Assembly (NCBI GenBank): GCA_039820405.1
Contig: JBCBQC010000002.1
Span: forward strand, 124,001-188,000
Source: CALLVY01 sp937899855
GTDB lineage: Bacteria > Bacteroidota > Bacteroidia > Chitinophagales > Saprospiraceae
DNA: 64,000 bases
Direction: 5' to 3'
A program made the translations under genes and the position numbers. The notes beneath the pieces were generated by a model. The model saw only the letters and a list, made by a program, of their open reading frames with translations. It made no database searches and had not been told where the DNA came from. This document shows, piece by piece, positions 29,468-36,722 of this stretch (within the stretch, counting starts at the first letter, position 1; every line of letters starts with the position of its first letter).

Positions 29468-30937
29468 ATGGCAAAGGAAATAACCAACCGCAGCGAGGAC
29501 TACTCCCAGTGGTACAACGACATTGTAAAAAAAGCCGGACTGGCGGATCATTCCGCCGTTCGCGGATGCATGGTCATCAAACCCCAGGGCTTTGCCATTT
29601 GGGAGAAGATGCAGGGTCAGCTCGACCGGATGTTTAAGGATACCGGACACGTCAACGCTTATTTCCCCCTCTTTATCCCCAAAAGCTTTCTGAGCAAGGA
29701 GGCCGAGCACGTAGAAGGTTTTGCCAAAGAGTGTGCCGTAGTGACCCACCACCGATTGATGAACGATCCGAATGGCAATGGCGTAGTGGTGGACCCCAGT
29801 GCCCGATTGGAGGAAGAACTCATCGTCCGCCCCACTTCGGAAACCATCATTTGGAATACTTACCGCGACTGGATCAACTCCTACCGTGACCTGCCGCTAC
29901 TCATCAATCAGTGGGCCAATGTGGTGCGCTGGGAGATGCGCACCCGCATGTTCTTACGGACCGCAGAATTCCTCTGGCAGGAAGGCCACACCGCCCACGC
30001 GACGCGGGGAGAAGCCATCGCCGAAACCCGACAAATGCTCGACGTCTACGCCCAGTTTGCTGAGGAGTACATGGCCATGCCCGTCATCAAGGGCGTCAAG
30101 ACGGCCAACGAGCGATTCGCCGGGGCCGAGGATACCTACACCATCGAAGCCCTCATGCAGGACGCCCGCGCCCTCCAGGCCGGCACTTCCCACTTTCTGG
30201 GTCAAAATTTTGCCAAGGCCTTCGACGTCACCTACCTGAGCGAAAATCAAAAGCGGGAACACGTCTGGGCCACCTCTTGGGGGGTATCCACCCGCCTGAT
30301 GGGGGGCCTGATTATGACGCACTCCGACGACGATGGTTTGATCGTACCGCCCAAGTTGGCTCCCACCCAGGTGGTCATCGTACCGATTCCCAAACCCGAA
30401 GCCACCATCGACGAGGCGGCCGAAAAGATCATCCGTGCCCTGCGCGACAAGGGTATCACCGTCAAGTACGATCAGGATCGCAAAAAGCGGCCGGGCTTCA
30501 AATTCGCCGAGCACGAACTGCGGGGCATTCCCGTTCGGCTAGGCATCGGCAAGCGCGATTTGGAAAAGGGCCAAGTGGAAGTAGCCCGACGCGATACCAA
30601 GGAAAAGTCCTTCCTCGCCATCGACGGGGTGGCGGATTACCTTCCCCAACTCCTCGCAGACATCCAGGCCAACTTGTTCCAACGCGCCCTCGATTTCCGC
30701 GCCGAACACACCAGCAGTGTCGACAGCATGGAGGAGTTCAAGGAAGTGCTGGATCAAAAGGGAGGCTTCGTGTACGCCCACTGGGACGGTACGAGCGAAA
30801 CGGAGGTCAAAATCAAAGAATTGACCAAAGCCACGATCCGTTGTATTCCCCTGGACAATCCACATCCAGCACCCGGAAAGTGTATCCTGACCGGAGCGCC
30901 ATCGGCGCAAAAGGTCTTGTTTGCCCGAGCCTATTGA
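29468..30937 (+). CDS. proS: Prolyl-tRNA synthetase, class 3 (archaeal/eukaryotic-like)
   Basis: Charges tRNA-Pro with proline in the cytosol. The 489-aa protein is of the shorter type without the INS editing domain of E. coli ProRS. It has class II motif 2 (WANVVRWEMRTRMFLRTAEFLWQEGHTAH), the proline-pocket TRGEA, motif 3 (GGLIMTHSDDDGL with a preceding STR), an anticodon-binding domain (VVIVPIPKPEATID ... GIPVRLGIGKRDL), and a C-terminal domain ending in a Tyr (LFARAY), typical of this class. The start is ATG 29468 (MAKEITNRSEDYSQWYNDIV); the upstream frame is not conserved. A TATTTTTG box (29352-29359) upstream may be its -7 element. Confidence 0.95.
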   Translation: MAKEITNRSEDYSQWYNDIVKKAGLADHSAVRGCMVIKPQGFAIWEKMQGQLDRMFKDTGHVNAYFPLFIPKSFLSKEAEHVEGFAKECAVVTHHRLMNDPNGNGVVVDPSARLEEELIVRPTSETIIWNTYRDWINSYRDLPLLINQWANVVRWEMRTRMFLRTAEFLWQEGHTAHATRGEAIAETRQMLDVYAQFAEEYMAMPVIKGVKTANERFAGAEDTYTIEALMQDARALQAGTSHFLGQNFAKAFDVTYLSENQKREHVWATSWGVSTRLMGGLIMTHSDDDGLIVPPKLAPTQVVIVPIPKPEATIDEAAEKIIRALRDKGITVKYDQDRKKRPGFKFAEHELRGIPVRLGIGKRDLEKGQVEVARRDTKEKSFLAIDGVADYLPQLLADIQANLFQRALDFRAEHTSSVDSMEEFKEVLDQKGGFVYAHWDGTSETEVKIKELTKATIRCIPLDNPHPAPGKCILTGAPSAQKVLFARAY

Positions 30938-30968
30938 TGGATGCCCCCATCGGGACTAGCCTAGCTTG

Positions 30969-31005
30969 ACGGGGCCCGCGACGACTGGTTGCGGGCCCCG
31001 TTTTT
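30969..31005 (+). terminator. Strong intrinsic terminator after proS
   Basis: An 11-bp GC-rich perfect stem, ACGGGGCCCGC (30969-30979) with GCGGGCCCCGT (30991-31001), is followed by TTTTT overlapping the end of the stem. It lies 31 bp after the proS stop. Confidence 0.92.
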
Positions 31006-31135
31006 GAGGTAGCCGCTACTGATTTTGAAGAATAAATGATCGGCACCATTTGACCGCTTTAAAATAAAATTTGGATTTTTAACATTTAAAACTTAAATTG
31101 TATCATTATAACTTTGTTGTGCGAAACTTTAACTC

Positions 31136-31507
31136 ATGAAAACGCACCAGCGCGAAATATTAATATATTACCATCACAACTCAAGTGACCACCGCCGGAC
31201 GGTGGCCCACGCCAAGGGTCTGACGAAACATCTCAAGACCTTCGCCTTTGGGCAAACGCCCTCCACCAACACCAGTTGGCAAATGATTCTACGGGCTCTC
31301 GACGCTCATCCCAAGGAGCTGCTCAACAAAGCCCACCCCTTCTATCAAAGACACATCCGTGGCCGGGAATTCGACAAAACGAGCTGGCTCAACGTACTGG
31401 CTCGCAATCCCGAACTCATCAAAGCCCCCATTGCCATTCGGGGCAACCGTGCCGTCATCTGTACACAGCCCACGGATATTTATCAACTTATGGAAGTACC
31501 TACTTAG
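31136..31507 (+). CDS. ArsC/Spx-fold protein lacking the catalytic cysteine
   Basis: A 123-aa protein with the fold signature of the ArsC/Spx/YffB family. It starts with strand EILIYYHHNSSDHRRTVAHAK, where true reductases have N-P-x-C-x-x-S-R. The later LNVLARNPELIKAPIAIRGNRAVICTQPTDIYQL matches the family's conserved NPELI-(x)RPI segment and the final strand. Ser replaces the redox Cys, and the only Cys is near residue 109, so arsenate reduction by the usual mechanism is not expected. A binding or regulatory role like Spx (which contacts RNA polymerase), or another thiol-independent function, is possible. A TAACTTTG box at 31109-31116 may be its -7 element. It has its own terminator. Confidence 0.75.
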   Translation: MKTHQREILIYYHHNSSDHRRTVAHAKGLTKHLKTFAFGQTPSTNTSWQMILRALDAHPKELLNKAHPFYQRHIRGREFDKTSWLNVLARNPELIKAPIAIRGNRAVICTQPTDIYQLMEVPT

Positions 31508-31535
31508 CCAGACCTAGGTATTTTACTAAACTCAC

Positions 31536-31589
31536 AGTGCCGGACAATCGACCTCCCTCCTACCTACCGGGTCCGGCACTATTTTTTTT
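31536..31589 (+). terminator. Intrinsic terminator after the ArsC-like gene
   Basis: A 10-bp perfect stem, AGTGCCGGAC (31536-31545) with GTCCGGCACT (31571-31580), is followed by A and eight T (31582-31589). The loop is long (25 nt). Confidence 0.88.
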
Positions 31590-31656
31590 ATGCCCTCCAA
31601 AGTTTTTCGTACTTTTGGAGGGTATTCAATATTCTCAACAATTAATCTCCTTATCC

Positions 31657-32028
31657 ATGGCTTTTGACGTAGAAGGTAAACTGTACAAAAAATTTGATAC
31701 CACTCAGGTGACCGATAGTTTCAAGAAACGGGAATTCGTTTTAGAAGTGGAAGATGGTGCTTACCCCCAGATTGTAAAATTCCAACTGGTGCAGGGCAAC
31801 TGTGATAAAATTGATCCCTACAACGAAGGGGAGCAAATCAAAGTGACCTTTAACCTCCGCGGTCGGGAATACACCAAGGAGGGTCGAACCTCCTATTTCA
31901 CCAACCTCGATGCTTGGCGGATCGAAAGAGCGGGCAACGCCAGCGCCCCCGCTGCCCCCGCCGCGGGTGACTTCCCTTCCGCCGCCGACGAACCACCGGC
32001 AACCGCAACGGACGACCTGCCCTTCTAG
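31657..32028 (+). CDS. DUF3127 domain protein (OB-fold-like)
   Basis: A 123-aa protein of the Bacteroidota DUF3127 family. The core (about residues 1-90) shows FDVEGKLYKKFDTTQVTDSFKKREFVLE, then FQLVQGNCDKIDPYNEGEQIKVTFNLRGREY and YFTNLDAWRIE, typical of a single OB-like domain resembling primosomal or single-strand-binding proteins. It is followed by an Ala/Pro-rich linker and an acidic tip DDLPF. That acidic tip is like the C-terminal peptide of SSB (DDDIPF), which recruits partners, so a role with single-stranded DNA is plausible. The start is ATG 31657 (MAFDVEG). It lies between two terminators and is therefore monocistronic. Confidence 0.85.
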   Translation: MAFDVEGKLYKKFDTTQVTDSFKKREFVLEVEDGAYPQIVKFQLVQGNCDKIDPYNEGEQIKVTFNLRGREYTKEGRTSYFTNLDAWRIERAGNASAPAAPAAGDFPSAADEPPATATDDLPF

Positions 32029-32051
32029 GAGGCTTCCCGTCCGTGCCCCCG

Positions 32052-32086
32052 AAATGGCCGATCTGTACCCTGGGTCGGCCATTTTT
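32052..32086 (+). terminator. Intrinsic terminator after the DUF3127 gene
   Basis: A 10-bp stem, AAATGGCCGA (32052-32061) with TCGGCCATTT (32075-32084), is followed by TT-CTTT. It lies 23 bp after the stop. Confidence 0.85.
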
Positions 32087-32181
32087 CTTTCTCCCCCCCC
32101 TACTCCGACAATAATTTTTCCCTGTCGAGCATTGAATAATGACTTAGTCCATCTTTTCCCATCGGCCAATTGCGTAGCCAT

Positions 32182-32733
32182 ATGAACAGTAAATTACTCC
32201 TCGTTTTTATTTTGATGATCCAGGGTGCCCTCAGCGCCCAACCCTACCTCACGGGGGTAGCCAGCCGCTGGAGCGACGATTTCTCAGAGTGGGACTTTTA
32301 CACCGAGGACGATGAAGAATACGCCAGTGGGGAGCTGCGCATGCGCTGGCAACAACGGGGGGATTGGAACGTCTGGGATTACCAAATTGGGGAGGAAAGG
32401 GGCTACATCAGCACCGTTTTTACCGACGATGCCAGCCGCTGGGAATTGGTAGGCCCCAACAACGAGGTCATTACCATGCGTCAATTGTGGAACAACGATG
32501 CCCGAGAGTGGAAGGTCACTGACAACACCGTCAGCTTGACTTTTAAAAGCCGTTGGGGCAATCGACGCGACGAGTGGATCGTACGGGAGCGTACCCGTGG
32601 CGACTTCCACGTCTACACCCGCTGGGAAGGCGATCCCCGCGACTGGATCATCGTCGACGAACTGGACGAGGAGCTGGGTACCTCCATGAAAGTCGCCATG
32701 GTATTTCTGGCCTTATTTAATACTATCCGGTAG
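32182..32733 (+). CDS. Exported Trp-repeat protein of unknown function
   Basis: A 183-aa protein with a signal peptide (MNSKLLLVFILMIQGALSAQ; start ATG 32182, since the upstream TTG at 32170 only adds MRSH). The mature chain is about six short repeats of W-x(5-7)-W type: SRWSDDFSEWDF, MRWQQRGDWNVWDY, DDASRWELVG, QLWNNDAREWKVT, SRWGNRRDEWIVR and TRWEGDPRDWIIVDE, each a probable beta-hairpin. The C-terminus is a hydrophobic segment (VAMVFLALFNTI). I do not recognise the family. The last 11 bp overlap the end of the convergent bcp gene. Confidence 0.72.
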   Translation: MNSKLLLVFILMIQGALSAQPYLTGVASRWSDDFSEWDFYTEDDEEYASGELRMRWQQRGDWNVWDYQIGEERGYISTVFTDDASRWELVGPNNEVITMRQLWNNDAREWKVTDNTVSLTFKSRWGNRRDEWIVRERTRGDFHVYTRWEGDPRDWIIVDELDEELGTSMKVAMVFLALFNTIR

Positions 32734-33196
32734 TCTCTTCGGTCGCCTCCAGAATTTGGGCGGTATGATTTCCCGTCTTTACTTTTCTAATGACTTTTTC
32801 GATAATGCCTTTTTCGTCGATCACGAAGGTAGTCCGGTGGATGCCGTCAAATTCGCGGCCCATGAACTTCTTTGGCCCCCAGACCCCAAAAGCTTCGATG
32901 ACTTCGCGCTCGGTATCGGCGATGAGGGAAAAGGGCAGGTCAAATTTGTTGATAAAGTTGGTGTGCTTGCGGGCACTATCGGCACTAACGCCCAGCAGGG
33001 CATAGCCCGCGGTGGTCAGGGCCTCGTAGTTGTCGCGCAAGTTACAGGCCTCGGCTGTACAACCGGGGGTATTGTCCTTGGGATAGAAAAAAAGGACGAG
33101 TTTTTTTCCCTGAAAATCGGCGAGGCGGATGGTTTCCCCTTGCTCGTTGAGGCCGCTAAACGCGGGGGCCGGATCGCCGGCTTGTAGTGTGGTCAT
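32723..33196 (-). CDS. bcp: Thioredoxin-dependent thiol peroxidase (BCP/PrxQ type)
   Basis: A 157-aa peroxiredoxin that reduces hydrogen peroxide and alkyl hydroperoxides using thioredoxin. The motif FFYPKDNTPGCTAEACNLRD contains the peroxidatic Cys46 and resolving Cys51, the spacing of the BCP/PrxQ class. LLGVSADS, FSLIADTEREVIEAFGVW and RTTFVIDEKGIIEKV follow in family order. The start is ATG 33196 (MTTLQAGDPAPAF); upstream in-frame codons to 33283 have no similarity. It diverges from the TetR-controlled membrane protein, and the shared upstream region carries the two operators. Confidence 0.94.
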   Translation of the reverse strand: MTTLQAGDPAPAFSGLNEQGETIRLADFQGKKLVLFFYPKDNTPGCTAEACNLRDNYEALTTAGYALLGVSADSARKHTNFINKFDLPFSLIADTEREVIEAFGVWGPKKFMGREFDGIHRTTFVIDEKGIIEKVIRKVKTGNHTAQILEATEETTG

Positions 33197-33287
33197 GATG
33201 CTAAATTTTGATTTGATGACATTCAGGTAGACAACGTTTAGCCGCTGGTTAAGTTTAGTGGACCTCGTCCAAAACGGGGGCAAAAAT

Positions 33288-33345
33288 TATTTTGGAGTGA
33301 TTGCTCTAAAATACTTACTTTTGTATTGGAGCGATTGCTCCAATA
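33288..33345 (+). promoter_or_regulatory. Promoter with two TetR-type operators
   Basis: A near-consensus promoter, TTTG (33291-33294), 21 nt, TACTTTTG (33316-33323), lies 43 bp before the ATG of the membrane protein. Two related inverted repeats cover it. Operator 2 is perfect: TATTGGAGC-GATT-GCTCCAATA (33324-33345), just after the -7 box. Operator 1 is TATTTTGGAGT-GATT-GCTCTAAAATA (33288-33313), with two wobble mismatches, over the -33 box. Both share the core TGGAG(C/T)GATTGCTC. The centres are 34 bp apart. This layout fits repression by the TetR-family protein encoded just downstream (33890). Confidence 0.75.
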
Positions 33346-33365
33346 TCACAGCTCAACTTCTCAAA

Positions 33366-33830
33366 ATGAATCGAAACACCGCCCACAACTTACTCAAGCT
33401 CATCGCCCTACTTTGGCTCATCTGGGGAGCCGTCCACATCTTTGCCGGTGGCATTACCATGTATCAGGTCAGTATTGGCGACATTTCGGCGGCTGTCGGA
33501 GGAATTGCCGACGCCGTAGACCCGGCCAGCCTGCAACGGGATTATCCCGCAGCCTCCGGTGCCATCATCAGCCAGCATGGCTTCAACCTGCTATGGATTG
33601 GCTTGATTACCTTTATTGCGGCCTTTCTCATTTGGCAACGCAACCGGACGGCCCTCTGGCTGGCGGCCCTGGTCGGGGGGCTGGCCGATTTGGGCTACTT
33701 CCTCTTTCTCGACCTGGGGGGCTTTGTCCACTTTCTCCCCGGCACCCTGATGACCCTCATCTCGGGCTCGGCGATTCTACTCAGCCTTTACGTCAATTCG
33801 AATCGCGGGCGGTCGAAAATTTTCGACTGA
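33366..33830 (+). CDS. Small four-helix membrane protein under a TetR operator
   Basis: A 154-aa inner-membrane protein with four hydrophobic segments: LLKLIALLWLIWGAVHIFAG (about 8-27), LLWIGLITFIAAFLIW (about 77-92), LWLAALVGGLADLGYFLFL (about 98-116) and LMTLISGSAILLSLYV (about 127-142). I recognise no named family. The start ATG 33366 (MNRNTAHNLL) lies just after operator 2. The TetR regulator gene follows on the same strand after 59 bp. TetR genes beside small membrane proteins often respond to lipophilic compounds or fatty acids, but the ligand here is unknown. Confidence 0.8.
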   Translation: MNRNTAHNLLKLIALLWLIWGAVHIFAGGITMYQVSIGDISAAVGGIADAVDPASLQRDYPAASGAIISQHGFNLLWIGLITFIAAFLIWQRNRTALWLAALVGGLADLGYFLFLDLGGFVHFLPGTLMTLISGSAILLSLYVNSNRGRSKIFD

Positions 33831-33889
33831 GCACTGGGAAATCACTCGGGGTGTGCTATTTTTACCTTTTTGGCCACAAACGGTTCGGC

Positions 33890-34474
33890 ATGCCGAGAGC
33901 GAAGAAATTCGATGAAAAGGAGGTGCTCCAGAAAGCTATGCTGCTCTTCTGGCGAAAAGGGTATCACGATACCTCCATTGCGGACCTGATCGCCTTCCTG
34001 GGCATCAGCAATGCGAGTATTTACCATACTTTTGGGGGTAAAAGACAGTTGTACCTCCGTGCTTTTCAGTGGTATCGCGAAATCAATTACGAAGGCTTGA
34101 AGGTTTTTTTGAGCACGCAGGAAGATACCATTACGGGCCTGCGGGGCGTTTTCCAAAAAATCATTTCCGACGATTGCCAAGATCCGGATGGCAAGGGTTG
34201 CTTTATCGTAAATACGACGATTGAGTTGGTTCCGATGGATGCGGAATTGGAGCGGATCATCGCGGGCCACCAGCGCAAGACGGAGGCGTTGTTCCGCGGC
34301 TTTATCGAACGGGGACAAAACCGGGGACAGATTTCTGCGGACAAAAATTCCCAGACCCTGGCCTCATTGCTGTACACTTTGATGACGGGGCTGCGGGTCA
34401 TGGCCAAAACCAAGCCCAAACTGCAGGAGTCTTTTGCCACGGTGGAGACTGTACTGGCCTCGATTGCGAATTGA
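33890..34474 (+). CDS. TetR/AcrR-family transcriptional regulator
   Basis: A 194-aa dimeric repressor. The N-terminal helix-turn-helix domain (about 1-50) reads FDEKEVLQKAMLLFWRKGYHDTSIADLIAFLGISNASIYHTFGGKRQLYLRAF, the classic TetR pattern. The rest is the helical ligand-binding and dimerisation domain, with GCFIVNTTIEL, usual in the AcrR/YxaF-like (TetR_C_16/33) subgroup. The start is ATG 33890; the frame is open far upstream only by overlap with the membrane-protein gene. Its likely targets are the two inverted repeats at 33288-33345, so it probably represses the preceding gene and possibly itself by read-through. Confidence 0.9.
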   Translation: MPRAKKFDEKEVLQKAMLLFWRKGYHDTSIADLIAFLGISNASIYHTFGGKRQLYLRAFQWYREINYEGLKVFLSTQEDTITGLRGVFQKIISDDCQDPDGKGCFIVNTTIELVPMDAELERIIAGHQRKTEALFRGFIERGQNRGQISADKNSQTLASLLYTLMTGLRVMAKTKPKLQESFATVETVLASIAN

Positions 34475-34516
34475 AGGACGCAAGAAGGACGCAAACAAGC
34501 GGGAGCGAGAATTCCC

Positions 34517-35737
34517 TTATCTCAGCGCGTAGGCCCTTTGTACGGGCCATTCATCGTCGTAGCCCTTTTTCCATCGCTGCGTGGCGAGTTCTTTTTCCGT
34601 GGCCAAGCAAGCATCGAGGTTCACCACTATCTTTGCCTCGTCCATATCCTGCCCGATAAACACAATTTCGTTATTGCGATCCCCAAACGTTTGGTCCCAT
34701 CCGTCCTCAATCAGGTGCTGATTCTCGACAAAGGCCAGGTAGCGCATGCGCTCGTGGTGGGGCATGCTACTCCACCACACACCGGCACTATCGGCCTTTA
34801 GGGAACCTCCCGCCTGCCCCCAAATCAGGGCTTGATCGGGGCGGGACGCCAACCAAAACATTCCCTTACTTCTGATGACGTTGCTCGGGAATCTGTGCTG
34901 TACGTAGTGCCAAAACCGCACGGGATCAAATGGCTTCTTGCTTCGATAAACAAAAGAACCGATCCCGTACTCTTCCGTTTCGGGCGTATGCTCGTCTTTG
35001 TTGAGTTCTTCCAGCCAACCCGCGCTTTGCTCCGCCTCTTCAAAGTCGAACAAACCCGTGTTCAGGATCTCTTGGGGAGCCACCTTGCTAAAGGTCGACT
35101 CCAGAATGCGGGCGGAGGGATTCAGCTTGTGGATGGCAGCTCTCATGACCCCCAAGGCTTCTTGAGTCACCAAGTCCGTTTTGTTCAGGATGATGACGTT
35201 GGCAAATTCGATCTGGTCCGTCAACAAATCAACAATTGTCCGGTGGTCGCCTTCCATATCGGTCAGTTCTCGGTCCATCAGGGTCTCGGGGCTACCAAAG
35301 TCTTTGAAAAAATTGAAGGTGTCCACCACGGTGACCATGGTGTCGATATAGCTGAATCGGGAAAGGTCGATGCCATTGTCTTCATCCACAAAGGAAAAAG
35401 TCTGCGCCACGGGGATGGGTTCGCTGATTCCCGTACTTTCGATCAGTAGATAATCAAAGCGATCTTCCTTCGCCAGACGCTCCACCTCAATCATCAAATC
35501 TTCCCGCAGCGTACAGCAGATACAACCATTGCTCATTTCGACCAATTTCTCCTCGGTGCGGGAGAGGGTATTTTCGCTTTTCACCAATTCGGCGTCGACG
35601 TTGACCTCGCTCATGTCGTTGACGATGACGGCCACCTTTAAGCCTTCTTTGTTGTGAAGTACGTGATTGAGTAGGGTGGTTTTTCCTGCTCCGAGGAAAC
35701 CACTCAAAACCGTTACGGGAAGTTTCTTTGCAGTCAT
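34517..35737 (-). CDS. COG0523 (CobW/YciC-like) GTPase, probable zinc metallochaperone
   Basis: A 406-aa G3E-family GTPase. The Walker A is GFLGAGKT (13-20). The metal-binding CxCC is C72, C74, C75 in MSNGCICCTLRED, the guanine motif is NKTD, and SEVNVDAELV follows the switch region. The C-terminal CobW_C domain has GSFVYRSKKPFDPVRFW and FIGQDMDEAKI. COG0523 proteins beside DUF1826 are known from Zur-regulated zinc-starvation operons in proteobacteria, which supports a zinc role rather than cobalamin or nitrile hydratase. The start ATG 35737 overlaps the TGA of the 64-aa gene by one base, implying translational coupling. Confidence 0.92.
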   Translation of the reverse strand: MTAKKLPVTVLSGFLGAGKTTLLNHVLHNKEGLKVAVIVNDMSEVNVDAELVKSENTLSRTEEKLVEMSNGCICCTLREDLMIEVERLAKEDRFDYLLIESTGISEPIPVAQTFSFVDEDNGIDLSRFSYIDTMVTVVDTFNFFKDFGSPETLMDRELTDMEGDHRTIVDLLTDQIEFANVIILNKTDLVTQEALGVMRAAIHKLNPSARILESTFSKVAPQEILNTGLFDFEEAEQSAGWLEELNKDEHTPETEEYGIGSFVYRSKKPFDPVRFWHYVQHRFPSNVIRSKGMFWLASRPDQALIWGQAGGSLKADSAGVWWSSMPHHERMRYLAFVENQHLIEDGWDQTFGDRNNEIVFIGQDMDEAKIVVNLDACLATEKELATQRWKKGYDDEWPVQRAYALR

Positions 35738-35931
35738 CAAGAGACTTTTTTGAACCAGTAAATAATGTTATTCAGATATTGTTCCCCGTACAATTCCACG
35801 AATTTTCGGGTCTCGGGGTGCTTGCGATTTTCGTAAACGCTCAAGCGCTTTTCCGCAAAGGCTTTGGTCAATTTGATGCTGCAATCGTTGACAATGCAGT
35901 CTTTCCATTCTTCGAAGGTCTGTGGGATCAT
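35737..35931 (-). CDS. 64-aa conserved-looking small protein in the zinc operon
   Basis: A small soluble protein of 64 aa, sequence type FEEWKDCIVNDCSIKLTKAF ... ENRKHPETRKFVELYGEQYL, with two Cys (12 and 17) six residues apart and several His/Glu/Asp that could bind metal. I do not recognise a named domain. Its reality is supported by tight packing: its ATG overlaps the TGA of the DUF1826 gene (ATGA) and its TGA overlaps the GTPase ATG. It may assist the GTPase or act as a metal-binding helper; this is inference from position only. Confidence 0.78.
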   Translation of the reverse strand: MIPQTFEEWKDCIVNDCSIKLTKAFAEKRLSVYENRKHPETRKFVELYGEQYLNNIIYWFKKVS

Positions 35932-36593
35932 ATCCAGAGGTTTAAAGCTTCATTGGTATCAATTCTTAGCAAAAGCCGCTTTTCGCCGCTTTCTTCAATG
36001 GTGGGACTACGGTGCACCACCGCACTCGTTTTTTCCTGCGGGTAGATCGCCCCTTTCAACAACACCACCGCCCCCGTTTTGGCCTGCCGGACCTCCGATT
36101 CTTCCAATACGATGGAATCGTTGTCCGCGTAGGAGCTCAAGGCGCTGCGGTTGATATTATCGTTCGTAAGCCACAAAGTACCGGGACCACTGTAGGTACA
36201 AAGCAAGCGTACATCATTGATGTCGGTGTGGAATTTTCTACACATGTTGGTGTTGACGGTGGCCAGCAGCAATCGAAACTGCTCTACCTGTACCACCTCC
36301 CGAAAATGGAGGAGGAGGGTGTGGATGTCCTGAATGATCAGAGGGGAACTGTTGGGGGGAAGGGCCTTGGTGATTGCGTCGACGATCGTACTGATGTCTC
36401 CGCTGGTCTTGAGCCCGATGTTTTCATCGAGCAAACGACTGACCTCATGGGCCAAAGGGCTGATTGCTCTCTCCTGAATGGCGATGTTAATCTCCGGGTC
36501 GTGAATGCGCGTCAGAATGTTTGGTTCCGTACCAATCGCCCAATTTGAGACGGGCTCGGCATCCGCCGTAACGGCTTTTTGCGATCTGATCAT
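35928..36593 (-). CDS. DUF1826 family protein
   Basis: A 221-aa protein of the DUF1826 family. Key stretches are NMCRKFHTDINDVRLLCTYSGPGTLWL, with Cys/His/Asp that could coordinate metal, and the C-terminal AVVLLKGAIYP ... AVVHRSPTIEESGEKRLLLRID, which resembles the 2-oxoglutarate/iron-oxygenase-like core of the family. In proteobacteria DUF1826 genes neighbour COG0523 GTPases in zinc-responsive loci. The start is ATG 36593 (MIRSQKAV), after a promoter with a palindrome. It is the first gene of a three-gene operon with four-base and one-base overlaps. Confidence 0.88.
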   Translation of the reverse strand: MIRSQKAVTADAEPVSNWAIGTEPNILTRIHDPEINIAIQERAISPLAHEVSRLLDENIGLKTSGDISTIVDAITKALPPNSSPLIIQDIHTLLLHFREVVQVEQFRLLLATVNTNMCRKFHTDINDVRLLCTYSGPGTLWLTNDNINRSALSSYADNDSIVLEESEVRQAKTGAVVLLKGAIYPQEKTSAVVHRSPTIEESGEKRLLLRIDTNEALNLWI

Positions 36594-36623
36594 ATGTATT
36601 ATTTCTCGAATACAATAATACCA

Positions 36624-36662
36624 CAAAGATAAGCAAATTATTTTTAACCGCAACCCGGTTGC
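36624..36662 (-). promoter_or_regulatory. Promoter of the zinc operon with a 13-bp palindrome
   Basis: On the reverse strand TTG (36651-36653), exactly 19 nt, and TATCTTTG (36624-36631) make a consensus Bacteroidota promoter 30 bp before the DUF1826 ATG. The palindrome GCAACC-G-GGTTGC (36650-36662) lies over the -33 box. That is a good place for a repressor such as Zur, though the site is not a proven Zur box for this phylum. Confidence 0.68.
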
Positions 36663-36722
36663 ATTAAGAACATTACACGAAATTGTTCACTCGCATTTGA
36701 TTGGTCCGGGGTGGCGGCTCCA

